Assembly (NCBI GenBank): GCA_965215315.1
Contig: CBDCDB010000008.1
Span: 2,604,001 to 2,668,000, forward strand
From: Truepera sp965215315
GTDB lineage: Bacteria; Deinococcota; Deinococci; Deinococcales; Trueperaceae
DNA length: 64,000 bases
Reading direction: 5' to 3'
A program made the translations under genes and the position numbers. Positions 9,154 through 20,898 of this stretch are shown piece by piece. Below the pieces are notes generated by a model. It was not told the origin of the DNA. It was given only the letters and a program-made list of their open reading frames with translations, and ran no database searches. Position 1 is the stretch's first letter. Every line of letters begins with the position of its first letter.

Positions 9154-9186
9154 GAGTTGTGAGATGAAAAGCCAGCGACAAGAAAA

Positions 9187-9210
9187 AGGCCGCCTATTAA
9201 TAGGCGGCCT
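9187..9210. terminator. Bidirectional intrinsic terminator
   Basis: AGGCCGCCTATT pairs perfectly with AATAGGCGGCCT, flanked by A5 on the left and T5 on the right. It can therefore terminate the small gene (plus) and the 23S-5S-tRNA operon (minus). Confidence 0.92.
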
Positions 9211-9233
9211 TTTTCATTATCAGGTGAACCTGT

Positions 9234-9311
<78 letters not shown>

Positions 9312-9432
9312 GATTGGTATCATCAGCGAACAAACGCTATTCATCTAAAAAGAACACCGCTTTTTGCTCTTGATACCCTGCGCTTAAAAATAAGAGGCGC
9401 TACCCAAAGGGCAACACCTCTTCATTAAGATA

Positions 9433-9547
9433 AATTCCTCGCACTGACCTACTTTTGCAGGGGGCTGCCCCCCAACTATCATCGGCGCTGGCGTGCTTAA
9501 CTTCCGAGTTCGAGATGGGATCGGGTGGATCCACGCCGCTAGGAGCA
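9433..9547 (-). rRNA. 5S ribosomal RNA
   Basis: The minus strand carries the 5S core CGATCCCATCTCGAACTCGG with AAGTTAAGC and the 3' region AAAAGTAGGTCAGTGCGAGGA. The closing helix pairs TCCTAGCG near the 5' end with TGCGAGGA near the 3' end. The ends are approximate to a few nucleotides. It lies about 55 nt downstream of 23S rRNA. Confidence 0.92.
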
Positions 9548-9602
9548 CGAAGAAAAAAATAGTGACAAGCCGAATAAGTGTGAACAAAGATGAGTCCAAA
9601 TT

Positions 9603-12530
<2,928 letters not shown>

Positions 12531-12961
12531 CTAAAGTTATTTATACTTAAGACGCGCTCGCAATTCGTAGCTAGAAGCTACAGTTTGCTTGCGCATTCAG
12601 ATGCTCATTCACACTTATTCGCTTGTCATTGTTCGCGCCGTTCCCTTTCGGGCGGCAAAAAGAAGTTTATATCTAAAAGCCGAGCCGTGTCAACCCCCTA
12701 CGCACCAAGACCTGCGTTTTGTTTCAAGGTGCGCTCAGTTTATTCGTGTTACACGCATAAACTGGCTTTTGGTGAAGTTTGGGAAATAAAAAGTCCGGCG
12801 GAGGTGCTGAGGTTAAGCGGGTAGAATGTAAAACGCAGAGATGAAGTAGGGCAGAGGGTCGCTTATCTGCATTCTCGAGCAGCCGCATCAACCTTGTGGG
12901 GATAATGCAGATAACGAACCTGAAGACTGCAGCCTTAGCGAACTAAGACCGCTAGAAGAAA
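12531..12961. other. rRNA leader and intergenic region
   Basis: 12531-12659 is the transcribed leader of the 23S operon on the minus strand, with a small hairpin GTAGCT/AGCTAC at about 12567-12581. Upstream of the promoter, to 12961, I see no gene and no clear element except one CTCGAG. There is no 16S rRNA and no tRNA-Ile or tRNA-Ala spacer. Confidence 0.6.
12666..12693 (-). promoter_or_regulatory. 23S-5S-tRNA-Gly operon promoter
   Basis: On the minus strand, TTGACA (12688-12693), a 16-nt spacer and TATAAA (12666-12671) form a near-consensus housekeeping promoter. Transcription would begin near 12659, about 130 nt before mature 23S. It is the strongest -35/-10 pair I see in the window. Confidence 0.85.
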
Positions 12962-13210
12962 ATGGAGAACGGTGTGAGTGAAACTATCGAAACGTTTTTA
13001 GCCCAGATGCGGGAACAGCACGCCGACGAAATCAGCGCGGTCGAACTGCCTGAAGGCACCGACGCCTATATTGCCGAGCGTGTGGCAGGCAATGACACCA
13101 AAACGCTGACCTTTATGCTCAAGCTCGCCTACTTGATGGGCTTGCACGCAGGTTACGCGGCCCAAGAAGAAAAGCCGTCTGGAACGCCGGACGGCCCACT
13201 TCAGGCTTGA
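12962..13210 (+). CDS. Hypothetical small protein, 82 aa
   Basis: It is an acidic protein starting MENGVSETIETFLAQMREQH, with a helix-like middle TLTFMLKLAYLMGLHAGYAA that is amphipathic rather than clearly transmembrane. I do not recognise a family. The start is the first ATG after AGAAGAAA. The last codons contain GCCGTC...GACGGC, which could form a hairpin at the 3' end of the mRNA but has no U-tract. It converges with ppk. Confidence 0.6.
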   Translation: MENGVSETIETFLAQMREQHADEISAVELPEGTDAYIAERVAGNDTKTLTFMLKLAYLMGLHAGYAAQEEKPSGTPDGPLQA

Positions 13211-13241
13211 CACACTGTTTTGCTACAGTTTGAGGGCCGAA

Positions 13242-15332
13242 CTAGCGGCGGTTGCTGATACGGGCGGCCCGCCGCGCCGAAATGTCTAAAAGCTTTTCCT
13301 GCGAATTGATGCGGTGCTGCCCGGCTTTACGTTTGACGTAGCTGTAAGAGCCGTCGGCGTGAAGCTCTCTGGCCTTATCGTTGTCTTGCAGGCACAGCTC
13401 GAGCACTTGAAAAACTTTTTTCTTAATAGAACGGTCTTCAACGGGAAAAACCACTTCGACGCGTCGGGTGAGGTTGCGCTGCATCCAGTCGGCTGAACCC
13501 AAGTAGAGGTCTTCCTCGCCGCCGTTAAGGAAGTAGAAGGCCCTCGAGTGTTCTAGAAACCGTCCGACGATGCTCCGCACCCGGATGGTATCGCTGACGC
13601 CTTCTATACCCGGACGCAAACAGCAAATCCCGCGCACGATAAGGTCAATTTGGACGCCTGCTTGTGACGCCTTATAAAGCGCACGAATGACCCTTGGATC
13701 GACGAGTGAGTTCATCTTAGCGATGATGCGCCCCTCGCGGCCTTCACGGGCGTGCGCCTCTTCGCGTTCGATCACGCGCATCAGCTCGTCGCGGAGTGTT
13801 TCGGGGGCGACCCAGAGTTTGCGCCACGACTTCTGTTTGGAAAACCCGGTCAGATAGTTGAACAGTTCACTCAGGTCAGCGCCCAAGTCAGCGTCGCATG
13901 AGAGGATGCCGAAGTCGGTGTAGATGGTGCTGGTCGTGCGGTTGTAGTTGCCGGTACCCAAATGGACGTAGCGGCGGATGTCCTTACCCTCGCGCCGGAC
14001 GATGAGGAGCGTTTTACAGTGCGTTTTGAGACCTGCAAAACCGTAAACGACGTGAACCCCGGCACGTTCCAACTCGCGCGCCCAAACGATGTTGTTCTCT
14101 TCGTCAAAGCGTGCTTTAAGTTCGACCAAGGCCGTGACCAGCTTGCCGTTGCCAGCAGCCCTTGCCAGCGCTGCCACAACCGGCGAACGTCCGCCGACGC
14201 GGTAGAGCGTCTGTTTGATGGCGAGCACGTTCGGGTCGTCAGCGGCTTGTTCGATAAGGTTCAGTACGGCGTCGAACGAGTGAAAGGGATTGTGAATCAG
14301 TACGTCTTGCTGACGGATGACGCCGAACACGTCCGACATGCCGATAAATTCGGTGGGCAAACGCGTGTCAAAAGCGGGGTGGCGCAGTTCGGGCAGGTCC
14401 AGAAAAGCCAACTCCATAAAGTCGCCGACGTTAAGGTGTTCATCGATGCGGTAGACGTCGCTCTCGGAAAGTTGCAGGGTTTTGCGGAGAAAGTCGCACC
14501 ACGCTTCAGGCATTTTGTCCGTAACCTCGAGCCGCACCGCGTCGCCCCAACGCCGTTTTCTTACCTCATCCTCAATGACCCGCAGGAGGTCGTCGGCTTC
14601 GTCTTCGGCGATGTCGATGTCGGCGTTGCGGGTCAATCTAAACGCGTGGCTCGAGACGACCTCCAAACCCGGAAACAAATCGCCAACTTTTGAACGGATA
14701 ATCTCTTCGGACAACACAAACCGGAAGGTTTTGTCGGCGTCGTCAAGGGGCGGCAACCGTAAAAAGCGGGGCAACACACCCGGCACCTGCACCACCGCGA
14801 GCTTGGTCTCTTCGTCGGTGGGGTCAAATAGCTCCATCAGCAGCGAAAAGCTCAGGTTCGGCAGGCGCGGAAACGGGTGGCCCGAATCTACGGCCAAAGG
14901 CGTTAAGACCGGAAACAATTCGCGGTCAAAATACGCGTCTACAACGGCGCGGTCTGACGCTGAGAGTTTGGCGATGGGTAAGAGTGAGACGCCGTGATGC
15001 TCGAGCTTGGGTAGTACGTCGTGCCGTAAAACCTGGCGGTGCCGCGCAATCAGCGGGTGCAGTTCGTCTGACAGCTCACCGAGTTGCTCAGCCGGGGTCA
15101 GGCCATCGAAACTGCGCCGGACGATACCCGCCGCGACCTGCTCTTTAAGGCCCGCGTAACGAATCATCATAAACTCGTCTAGGTTAGTGCTAAAGATCGC
15201 TAAAAACTTCAGCCGTTCCAGCGGCGGATTTTCGCTGTCTTCAGCCTCTTCTAGCACGCGTTCGTTAAAGCGGAGCCACGACGTTTCACGGTTGAAGTAG
15301 AACTGTGGGTCTTGCAGGTCAGGCTCAGACAT
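13242..15332 (-). CDS. ppk: Polyphosphate kinase 1
   Basis: It makes long-chain polyphosphate from ATP, reversibly. The 696-aa length is normal for PPK1. Landmarks are the N-terminal NRETSWLRFNERVLEEA, IFSTNLDEFMMIRYAG, the first phospholipase-D-like half KTHCKTLLIVRREGKDIRRY followed by HLGTGNYN, and the second half FLEHSRAFYF with DLYLGSADWMQRNLTRRVE. The His residues of these halves are the phosphoacceptor and catalytic sites in the family. A TAGACT -10 box lies 7 nt upstream of the ATG, so it is probably leaderless. Confidence 0.97.
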   Translation of the reverse strand: MSEPDLQDPQFYFNRETSWLRFNERVLEEAEDSENPPLERLKFLAIFSTNLDEFMMIRYAGLKEQVAAGIVRRSFDGLTPAEQLGELSDELHPLIARHRQVLRHDVLPKLEHHGVSLLPIAKLSASDRAVVDAYFDRELFPVLTPLAVDSGHPFPRLPNLSFSLLMELFDPTDEETKLAVVQVPGVLPRFLRLPPLDDADKTFRFVLSEEIIRSKVGDLFPGLEVVSSHAFRLTRNADIDIAEDEADDLLRVIEDEVRKRRWGDAVRLEVTDKMPEAWCDFLRKTLQLSESDVYRIDEHLNVGDFMELAFLDLPELRHPAFDTRLPTEFIGMSDVFGVIRQQDVLIHNPFHSFDAVLNLIEQAADDPNVLAIKQTLYRVGGRSPVVAALARAAGNGKLVTALVELKARFDEENNIVWARELERAGVHVVYGFAGLKTHCKTLLIVRREGKDIRRYVHLGTGNYNRTTSTIYTDFGILSCDADLGADLSELFNYLTGFSKQKSWRKLWVAPETLRDELMRVIEREEAHAREGREGRIIAKMNSLVDPRVIRALYKASQAGVQIDLIVRGICCLRPGIEGVSDTIRVRSIVGRFLEHSRAFYFLNGGEEDLYLGSADWMQRNLTRRVEVVFPVEDRSIKKKVFQVLELCLQDNDKARELHADGSYSYVKRKAGQHRINSQEKLLDISARRAARISNRR

Positions 15333-15339
15333 ATCCGGC

Positions 15340-15345
15340 AGTCTA
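15340..15345 (-). promoter_or_regulatory. -10 box of ppk, leaderless type
   Basis: TAGACT on the minus strand ends 7 nt before the ppk ATG. There is no Shine-Dalgarno in the gap. The -35 is not clear. Confidence 0.5.
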
Positions 15346-15474
15346 ACAAATCCGCTTCAGGAAATTATGGTTTCGCTCTGAAGGGGGCAAAGATAAGGCA
15401 ACCAGCTTCAAACCAACAGCACTTTTACTCGTTGCTCTTCGGCTTTCGGTACTTTCCGCCAGGGCACCTTACTT

Positions 15475-15900
15475 TTAGGCTGACTCGAGTTCTGGGGTCT
15501 CGAGCACCACCTCAAAACTCACCTTGGCCTTTAGGCTCTCCGCCACCGAGCAGTATTTGTTCGTCGCTAAATCCACAAACCGTGTCGCCGTTTTCTCGTC
15601 GAGTCCGGGCACGTTAAAAAAATGCTTAGCGTGAATGTGCGTGTAGGGCGCAGGTGTGGTGTCCGGGCGCTCGCCGGAGAGTTCGATGCGGTAGCCCTGC
15701 ACGTCCAGGCGGCGTTTGGCGAGCATCTCGACAATATCGTAAGCGGCGCACGCACCAACGGCGTTTAAGAGCAGTTCCATCGGGCGCATTCCGGTTTGGG
15801 TTTGGCTTTCGCCGTCAATCATAACGCGCTGCCCTTCAGGGGTCGTACCGACAAAGCGTTTACCGACGAGGTGATGCACCGTTGCTGTTTTGGTTGACAT
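15475..15900 (-). CDS. OsmC family protein
   Basis: The protein has 141 aa. OsmC/Ohr-fold features include MRPMELLLNAVGACAAYDIVEML, which carries one redox-type Cys, YTHIHAKHFFNVPGLDE and NKYCSVAESLKAKVSFE, which carries the second conserved Cys. Family members detoxify organic hydroperoxides with a Cys pair; this one resembles the YhfA branch, whose substrate is less certain. It is a single-gene unit downstream of ppk on the same strand, with a gap of about 430 nt between their starts and ends. Confidence 0.87.
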   Translation of the reverse strand: MSTKTATVHHLVGKRFVGTTPEGQRVMIDGESQTQTGMRPMELLLNAVGACAAYDIVEMLAKRRLDVQGYRIELSGERPDTTPAPYTHIHAKHFFNVPGLDEKTATRFVDLATNKYCSVAESLKAKVSFEVVLETPELESA

Positions 15901-15969
15901 GCTCTTAAGTATGCCGCACGCAGCGGGCCGCCGTGTTGGGCGTAGAACATGCTCAGCCTTGTGACGATC

Positions 15970-16001
15970 GCCGTAAACTTGCTGACGTTGCCGTAAACTT
16001 G
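15970..16001. repeat. Direct repeat of GCCGTAAACTTG, period 20
   Basis: GCCGTAAACTTG occurs at 15970-15981 and again at 15990-16001, just before the start of the cyclo-ligase gene. Each copy contains the CCGTAAA word that is common throughout the window. Confidence 0.7.
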
Positions 16002-16009
16002 TAAAGGTG

Positions 16010-16555
16010 ATGAACTTGGGCCCAGCTCAGAGCAAAACCGAGTGGCGGCGCTGGGCCAAAACTAACCGCTCGCAGCTTGATACCAGGGCCTTGAGCGAAC
16101 ACGCCGTAGAACAGCTGGGACGTTGGCCTTCTTACACCCACGCTGAACACGTCCTGACGTATCTGGCTTTTGGAAGTGAACTAGACCTGTCCGGGCTGTG
16201 TGACAAGCATTTTTATGCAACGCGCACGCAGATAGATAACACGCTCACCATTCACAATTTGGGCAAACTGGAACGTCACCCTTACGGATTTCTGCAACCT
16301 GCTGCGAGTAGTCCGGAAGTTGAACCGGGGAGGCTCGAGCTTATCCTCGTCCCCGGCCTTGCCTTCGACACATCCGGTACTCGTTTGGGTTATGGCAAAG
16401 GGTTTTACGACCGTCTGCTGGCGCAAGTGAAAAATATTCCCACTGTCGGCGTTGTCCCGTCAGACCTTATCGTTCCGGTTTTACCGACTGACCCACACGA
16501 CGTCAAAATGACGCATCTGCTGAGTGAAAAAGGGGTGCTCGAGGTCGCGCCGTAA
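16010..16555 (+). CDS. 5-formyltetrahydrofolate cyclo-ligase
   Basis: This ATP-dependent enzyme converts 5-formyl-THF to 5,10-methenyl-THF. Diagnostic parts are the N-terminal KTEWRRWAKTNRSQL, the LILVPGLAFDTSGTRLGYGKGFYDRLL signature near the C-terminus, and VGVVPSDLIVPVLPTDPHDVKM. About 181 aa is the usual size. I use ATG 16010; GTG 16007 is adjacent and in frame. The AAAGGTG upstream can act as the ribosome binding site. It is convergent with the thioesterase gene, with almost no gap. Confidence 0.93.
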   Translation: MNLGPAQSKTEWRRWAKTNRSQLDTRALSEHAVEQLGRWPSYTHAEHVLTYLAFGSELDLSGLCDKHFYATRTQIDNTLTIHNLGKLERHPYGFLQPAASSPEVEPGRLELILVPGLAFDTSGTRLGYGKGFYDRLLAQVKNIPTVGVVPSDLIVPVLPTDPHDVKMTHLLSEKGVLEVAP

Positions 16556-16559
16556 AACC

Positions 16560-16973
16560 TTACTCGTTATGTAAATAAGGCCCCAACTGTGCCCTGACCT
16601 CATCCGTAACTGGCACCGATTTTTGCGAGCTGTAGTCAAACATTACCACCACCGACTGCGAACGCGCCGCGAGTTCATCGTTGCCGTAAATCTCTTGCGT
16701 TAAGGTCACGCTCGTTCGGCCTACCTTGGCAATTTTGGTCAGGACGTAAACAGTGTCTCGAAACCTCACCTGCCGGAGAAAATCGAGCGAGATGTGCGCC
16801 AGAATCAGGTAGACGCCTTCGCTGCGAAACTGGTCTAAAAAGTCTACCCGGCCCTGCTCGGAATAGAGCGCGTACGAGGTGTTGTTCAGGTGGCCTAAAG
16901 CGTCAGTATCGTTGAAACGCACCTGAATGTCGGTGCGGTGGGCTTTTTGCGAGGCTTGAGTATCGTTCTGCAT
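16560..16973 (-). CDS. Acyl-CoA thioesterase, hotdog fold (YbgC/4HBT type)
   Basis: The 137-aa single hotdog domain carries the motif VRFNDTDALGHLNNTSYALY, in which the Asp of the D-x-x-G-H-x-N signature is the catalytic acid. Such enzymes hydrolyse acyl-CoA or acyl-ACP thioesters; the substrate is not predictable. It starts 9 nt after the mutM stop and so is probably the last gene of a hisA-mutM-thioesterase operon. Confidence 0.88.
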   Translation of the reverse strand: MQNDTQASQKAHRTDIQVRFNDTDALGHLNNTSYALYSEQGRVDFLDQFRSEGVYLILAHISLDFLRQVRFRDTVYVLTKIAKVGRTSVTLTQEIYGNDELAARSQSVVVMFDYSSQKSVPVTDEVRAQLGPYLHNE

Positions 16974-16982
16974 AGGCCCAGC

Positions 16983-17834
16983 TTACCCGGCTGTGACGGT
17001 TGAAGCTGATTTGACTGCGCGCGGTAACTTTTGGCAATGTGGGCAGAAGTGTGTGCCACGTCCGGCGACGATGGTTTTAGAAATCGGCCTGCCGCAACGC
17101 GGGCAAGGGGCTTCGGGGCGACCGTAAACCTGAAGCTGCGCGGCGTAACCCCCAACTTCGCCGTTGACCGTGCGGTAGTCTTGCAAGGTTGTGCCCTTAA
17201 AGGCGATGCTCCGGGTTAAAACTTCGCGGATGGCGTCGGCGAGGCCGTAAACTTTGGCTTTGAAGATGGTTTTGGCGGGCGTGAGCGGGTGAATCCGGGC
17301 TTGCCAGAGCGCTTCGTCGGCGTAGATATTGCCGACGCCTGAAACCGGGCGTTGGCTTAAAAGATAGGGCTTGATAGGCATAGCTGAAGCCTGCAACGCG
17401 CTGTAAAAGCCGGAGTTGGTAAAGTCGGCCCCCAACGGTTCCGGCCCCATCGCGTAAAGCGTTGGCAGCGTTTTGTACTGACCTGAAGGCACGATCAAGA
17501 ACCGCCCAAAACGGCGTACATCTTGAAAGTAGAGATTTGGGTTTGGGCCGGGTGATAGCTCGAGCCTCACTCTCATATGCTTCGCAAAAGGCTCCAGACT
17601 GACGATGCCGGTCATCCCTAGATGAATGACCAAATCATCTCCGGCAGAAAGCGGCAAGAGTAGAAACTTCCCGCGCCGTTTGACCGCTAAGATTTCTTGT
17701 CCTGCGGCCCGTTCTAAACCGACGTACTTGGGCCCCGGCAGCGCCTCGACGAGTTCGGCGCTGATGATCTTGCGGCCTGTGAGCCAGGGTTCAAGTTCAC
17801 GCCGAACGGTCTCGACTTCAGGCAGTTCGGGGAT
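16983..17834 (-). CDS. mutM: Formamidopyrimidine-DNA glycosylase (AUC start)
   Basis: It removes oxidised purines such as 8-oxoguanine and nicks the strand. The frame gives PELPEVETVRRELEPWLTG at the N-terminus, where Pro is the catalytic Schiff-base residue and must follow the initiator Met. A conserved Lys lies in VKRRGKFLLLPL, and the C-terminus has the zinc finger CPRCGRPISK...THFCPHCQK. The codon before Pro is ATC (17832-17834), and a TGA lies three codons further upstream in frame, so no AUG, GUG or UUG start is possible. Translation must therefore begin at AUC. The start overlaps the end of hisA by 17 nt, suggesting coupled translation. It has 283 aa. Confidence 0.93.
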   Translation of the reverse strand: MPELPEVETVRRELEPWLTGRKIISAELVEALPGPKYVGLERAAGQEILAVKRRGKFLLLPLSAGDDLVIHLGMTGIVSLEPFAKHMRVRLELSPGPNPNLYFQDVRRFGRFLIVPSGQYKTLPTLYAMGPEPLGADFTNSGFYSALQASAMPIKPYLLSQRPVSGVGNIYADEALWQARIHPLTPAKTIFKAKVYGLADAIREVLTRSIAFKGTTLQDYRTVNGEVGGYAAQLQVYGRPEAPCPRCGRPISKTIVAGRGTHFCPHCQKLPRAVKSASTVTAG

Positions 17835-18519
17835 ACGAAATCAACCCTTCATAGAGCGCCTTACCGACGACTGCGCCGTCCAAGTCCAAGCTCTCGTACA
17901 GCTCCAAATCCTTGTCGCTCGCCACACCGCCCCCGGCAACGAGCGTATGCGGGCACGCTGCGCGCATCAGACTTACGGGTTCCGGGTCAACGCCTAGAAG
18001 TGTGCCGTCACGGGCGATGTCGGTATAAATGATATGCGTGACGCCCTGTTCGGACACGCGCCGCGCGAGTTCACGGGCGGCGACGGTACTCGTCTCCGTC
18101 CAGCCGCGCACGGCAACGAGGCCGTCACGTGCGTCAATCGAAACCGCGATACGGTGCGCTTCGTAACGTGACAAAAGTGTGTCTAGCAGTTCAGGTTGGG
18201 TGATGGCTGCCGTGCCGATGATGACGCGCTCGACGCTCCCTAACAGGCGCTCAGCGGTTTCTAAATCACGGACGCCGCCGCCGACCTCGAGCCTACAATC
18301 TAGCGACCGTGCCAGTTTGCTGATAATCTCCTGATTGTCGCCGTGACCGAAGGCGGCGTCTAGGTCAACGAGGTGCAGCCACGTCGCGCCCTTGTCGGCC
18401 CAGAGTTGGGCGGCCTCGAGCGGGTCGTCGAAGTAGACCGTCTCATCTTCCGAACGGCCCTCTAACAGCCGCACTGCCTTACCGCGCTGAATATCGACTG
18501 CCGGGATGACTTCAAACAT
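17818..18519 (-). CDS. hisA: Phosphoribosylformimino-5-aminoimidazole carboxamide ribotide isomerase
   Basis: This is the histidine biosynthesis isomerase (ProFAR to PRFAR) with a TIM barrel. It shows FEVIPAVDIQRGKAVRL with the first catalytic Asp, LVDLDAAFG, LEVGGGVRDLETAERLL, VSIDARDG, HIIYTDIARDGTLLG with the second Asp, and VAGGGVASDKDL. I start at MFEVIPAVD; an upstream in-frame extension lacks family similarity. A TATACT box lies 5 nt upstream of the ATG. It heads the hisA-mutM-thioesterase group; no other his gene is nearby. Confidence 0.95.
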   Translation of the reverse strand: MFEVIPAVDIQRGKAVRLLEGRSEDETVYFDDPLEAAQLWADKGATWLHLVDLDAAFGHGDNQEIISKLARSLDCRLEVGGGVRDLETAERLLGSVERVIIGTAAITQPELLDTLLSRYEAHRIAVSIDARDGLVAVRGWTETSTVAARELARRVSEQGVTHIIYTDIARDGTLLGVDPEPVSLMRAACPHTLVAGGGVASDKDLELYESLDLDGAVVGKALYEGLISYPRTA

Positions 18520-18524
18520 AGGCT

Positions 18525-18530
18525 GAGTAT
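18525..18530 (-). promoter_or_regulatory. -10 box of hisA, leaderless type
   Basis: TATACT on the minus strand lies 5 nt before the hisA ATG. No Shine-Dalgarno fits in the gap. Confidence 0.55.
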
Positions 18531-18625
18531 AGCCCGCGCTCAGGTTCACGAACGGTGGGGCAAGACGGGTTATTTGGAAGGCGGTCTCAGCTCGAGCCTG
18601 CTGTGCCGCCGGAAAACTTAGTAAT

Positions 18626-18647
18626 GGTTGTAAATATTTATACAACC
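18626..18647. repeat. Inverted repeat GGTTGTA-N8-TACAACC
   Basis: Seven-bp arms at 18626-18632 and 18641-18647 flank an AT-rich centre, and a further GTTGTAAAA follows at about 18649. It lies between the divergent hisA and SPFH genes and could be an operator. It is not a good terminator. Confidence 0.45.
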
Positions 18648-18828
18648 AGTTGTAAAATTCAGTAGATTAACCTTACCTGCTCAGCTCTTGAAACCCGCGC
18701 CCTAACACGTTTTTAACTGAACCTTTGGCGTGATCGGCCCCCGGTCTCGAGTCGAAACAGCGTAAAATTAGCTTAGGGAAAGTCAACAGAAGCGAAGAAA
18801 AGTTACCAGAAGTATTAGGAGTATAGTT

Positions 18829-19836
18829 ATGACATCCATCGGACTGCTCATCTTGGGCGCTGGCGTCGTCGGAATCATTTACGGCGTACTCGTCGTTCAA
18901 CCGCTACTTAGAAACAGTGCCATCGGTGTGGCGCTGATCGGTCTGCTCATAGCGAGCTTTGCCGTCGTTCCGGCAGGGCAGACCGGCGTGGTCTTCAACG
19001 TCTTCGGCGGCGTTCAGGACGACGAGCTCGGTGAAGGCTTTCACATCGTCTTGCCGCTTTTGCAGCAGGTGACGCTGCTCTCGGCGCGTGACCAGGCGAT
19101 CGCCTTTAACAGCAGTGAGAACGACGACATTCCGGCACTCTCGAGAGAAGGTTTGCAAATTACCACCGACGCGACCATCCGCTTTCGTATCGACCCGGCT
19201 CAGGCCAACGTCATCTTTCAAACGCTCGGCACCGACTACGAAACCACGCTGATCCGCCCCCAGGTGCGCTCGGTGATCCGCGACCGCATCGCCCAGTACA
19301 ACGCCGCTGAAGTGATCAGCACGCAAAGGACGGAGCTGCAGCAAGGCATCAAAGATGCCTTGGATCAAGAACTCGGCAAAGGCAACATCATCCTGATCGA
19401 CGTACTGCTGCGCGACATCCGTATCCCCAACTCGATCAGTCAGGCCATCGAGGAGAAGCAGCGGGCTGAGCAGCAAGTTCAGGTCGAAGAGAACCGCAAA
19501 CGCCAGTCTCTCATTGCCGCTGAGCGGCGGGTTATCGAAGCCGAAGGCGAACGTGACGCGACGATTGCCCGGGCCGAGGGCGCGGCGCAAGACCTCGAGC
19601 TTCGGGGCCAAGCCATCCAGAACAACCCCGGTATTATTCAGCTCGAGGTCGCTCAGAGGCTTTCGCCCGGGGTGCAGACCATCATGCTGCCGAGTGAAGG
19701 AAACTTTCTGCTCGATATCAAGGGGATGATGAACGCGACCCCACAGTCTAGTACGCAGTCCCAAAGCCAACCGAGACAACAGCAGCCCCAAGGCCAATCA
19801 GGACAAAACCAGCCCCAGACGAACCAAACGAACTAG
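18829..19836 (+). CDS. SPFH/prohibitin-family membrane protein
   Basis: The protein has 335 aa. Two hydrophobic segments (about residues 4-22 and 31-47) anchor it. The band-7/SPFH domain starts at VPAGQTGVVFNVFGGV and includes GFHIVLPLLQQV, QITTDATIRFRID and VRSVIRDRIAQYNAAEVIS. A long Glu/Arg/Ala-rich coiled coil follows (EEKQRAEQQVQVEENRKRQ onward). The Gln/Ser/Pro-rich tail from about residue 300 looks disordered. Such proteins form membrane-associated oligomers that act as scaffolds and protease partners. AGGAG about 8 nt upstream supports the ATG. Confidence 0.9.
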   Translation: MTSIGLLILGAGVVGIIYGVLVVQPLLRNSAIGVALIGLLIASFAVVPAGQTGVVFNVFGGVQDDELGEGFHIVLPLLQQVTLLSARDQAIAFNSSENDDIPALSREGLQITTDATIRFRIDPAQANVIFQTLGTDYETTLIRPQVRSVIRDRIAQYNAAEVISTQRTELQQGIKDALDQELGKGNIILIDVLLRDIRIPNSISQAIEEKQRAEQQVQVEENRKRQSLIAAERRVIEAEGERDATIARAEGAAQDLELRGQAIQNNPGIIQLEVAQRLSPGVQTIMLPSEGNFLLDIKGMMNATPQSSTQSQSQPRQQQPQGQSGQNQPQTNQTN

Positions 19837-19917
19837 CGGCTAGCGCCGTAGAGGGTTTCGAGAGGCCGTAAAACGCCGTAAAAAGCTGCGGCACATCCAA
19901 ACATATCCAGTGCAAGG

Positions 19918-20898
19918 TCAGGCGTGCGGGCCTGTGACGACAACCAGCTTCCCGCTCGCCTGATTTTCTTCCATATAGCGGTGCGCCTCGGCGATGTCTC
20001 CCAGCCTAAATGTCCGGCCCAGGTCGAGCTTCTGGCGGCCGACGGCTACGTCGTCCACAAAAGCCTGCAAACTTTCCTGCGTAATATCACTTGCTTCACC
20101 CGAATAGCTCGTGAGTTTGACGCCGGTCGGAATATCGCTCATCGGGGTGAAATCGGGGAGCGTCCATTCGCCGCCTAAAATACCGGTCATACAGACGATG
20201 CCCCCGCGCTTGGTCGCTTGCAGCGAATCGAGTAGCGTAGTCGTGCCGACTAGCTCGAGCACCCGGTCTACCCCTTCCGGATAAAGCCCCCGCACCTGTT
20301 CGGTTACGGTGCCGTTATCTATCACAATCTGGTCTACGCCGTTTTCCTTAAGGATGTCGGCCTTGGCAGGGCTGCGGGTGGTCGAGATAATAGACGCACC
20401 CATATTTTTGGCTAGCCTTGCCGCCGTCAGCCCGATAGATGACGTGCCCCCGCGAATGAGCAAAGTCTGGCCCGGCTGCACTTCTAATCCAGTCGTCAGT
20501 GACCCCATAACCGTCTGAAACATCTCAGGGATTGCGCCTAAAACGGCCCAGTCGAGGGGGGTCTCGAGGGCAAAAACACACCTTTCCGGTACGGACGTAT
20601 ATTCAGCGTAACCCCCATCAAACTGCCGACCCATGCCGCCCATCATCGCGGCAACCTTTTGACCCGGCTCGAAGGGTGTACCGGGCGCAGCTTCAACAAT
20701 TCCGACCGCTTCAATACCCAGAACACGCGGAAACCCGACACCGGGCGAATCTCCCTGACGGGTGTAGAGTTCGGCGCGGTTAAGGCCAAACGCCTTGACT
20801 TTAATGAGTACCCAACCGGGTTCGGCTTCGGGTTTAGGGATATCTTTGACGACTAAAACGTCGGCGGTTCCGGGTCGTTCGGCAACGGCAGCTTTCAT
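19918..20898 (-). CDS. Zinc-free quinone oxidoreductase-like dehydrogenase (MDR family)
   Basis: The 326-aa member of the medium-chain dehydrogenase superfamily has a GroES-like N-terminal half (VKAFGLNRAELYTRQGD, VLGIEAVGIVEAAPG) and a Rossmann half (LLIRGGTSSIGLTAARLAKNMGASII, in place of the usual GxGxxG-type loop). The zinc-ligand Cys pattern of alcohol dehydrogenases is missing, which fits NADPH:quinone oxidoreductases. It has a strong ribosome binding site (GGAGGC, 7 nt before ATG). The substrate is unknown. Confidence 0.88.
   Translation of the reverse strand: MKAAVAERPGTADVLVVKDIPKPEAEPGWVLIKVKAFGLNRAELYTRQGDSPGVGFPRVLGIEAVGIVEAAPGTPFEPGQKVAAMMGGMGRQFDGGYAEYTSVPERCVFALETPLDWAVLGAIPEMFQTVMGSLTTGLEVQPGQTLLIRGGTSSIGLTAARLAKNMGASIISTTRSPAKADILKENGVDQIVIDNGTVTEQVRGLYPEGVDRVLELVGTTTLLDSLQATKRGGIVCMTGILGGEWTLPDFTPMSDIPTGVKLTSYSGEASDITQESLQAFVDDVAVGRQKLDLGRTFRLGDIAEAHRYMEENQASGKLVVVTGPHA

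Noticed and set aside
13962..14693. A 243-codon open frame antisense to ppk
   Set aside because: Shadow of a strongly conserved ppk reading frame.
18904..19797. A 297-codon open frame opposite the SPFH gene
   Set aside because: It mirrors the codon structure of the SPFH gene on the other strand; no start signal or recognisable domain.
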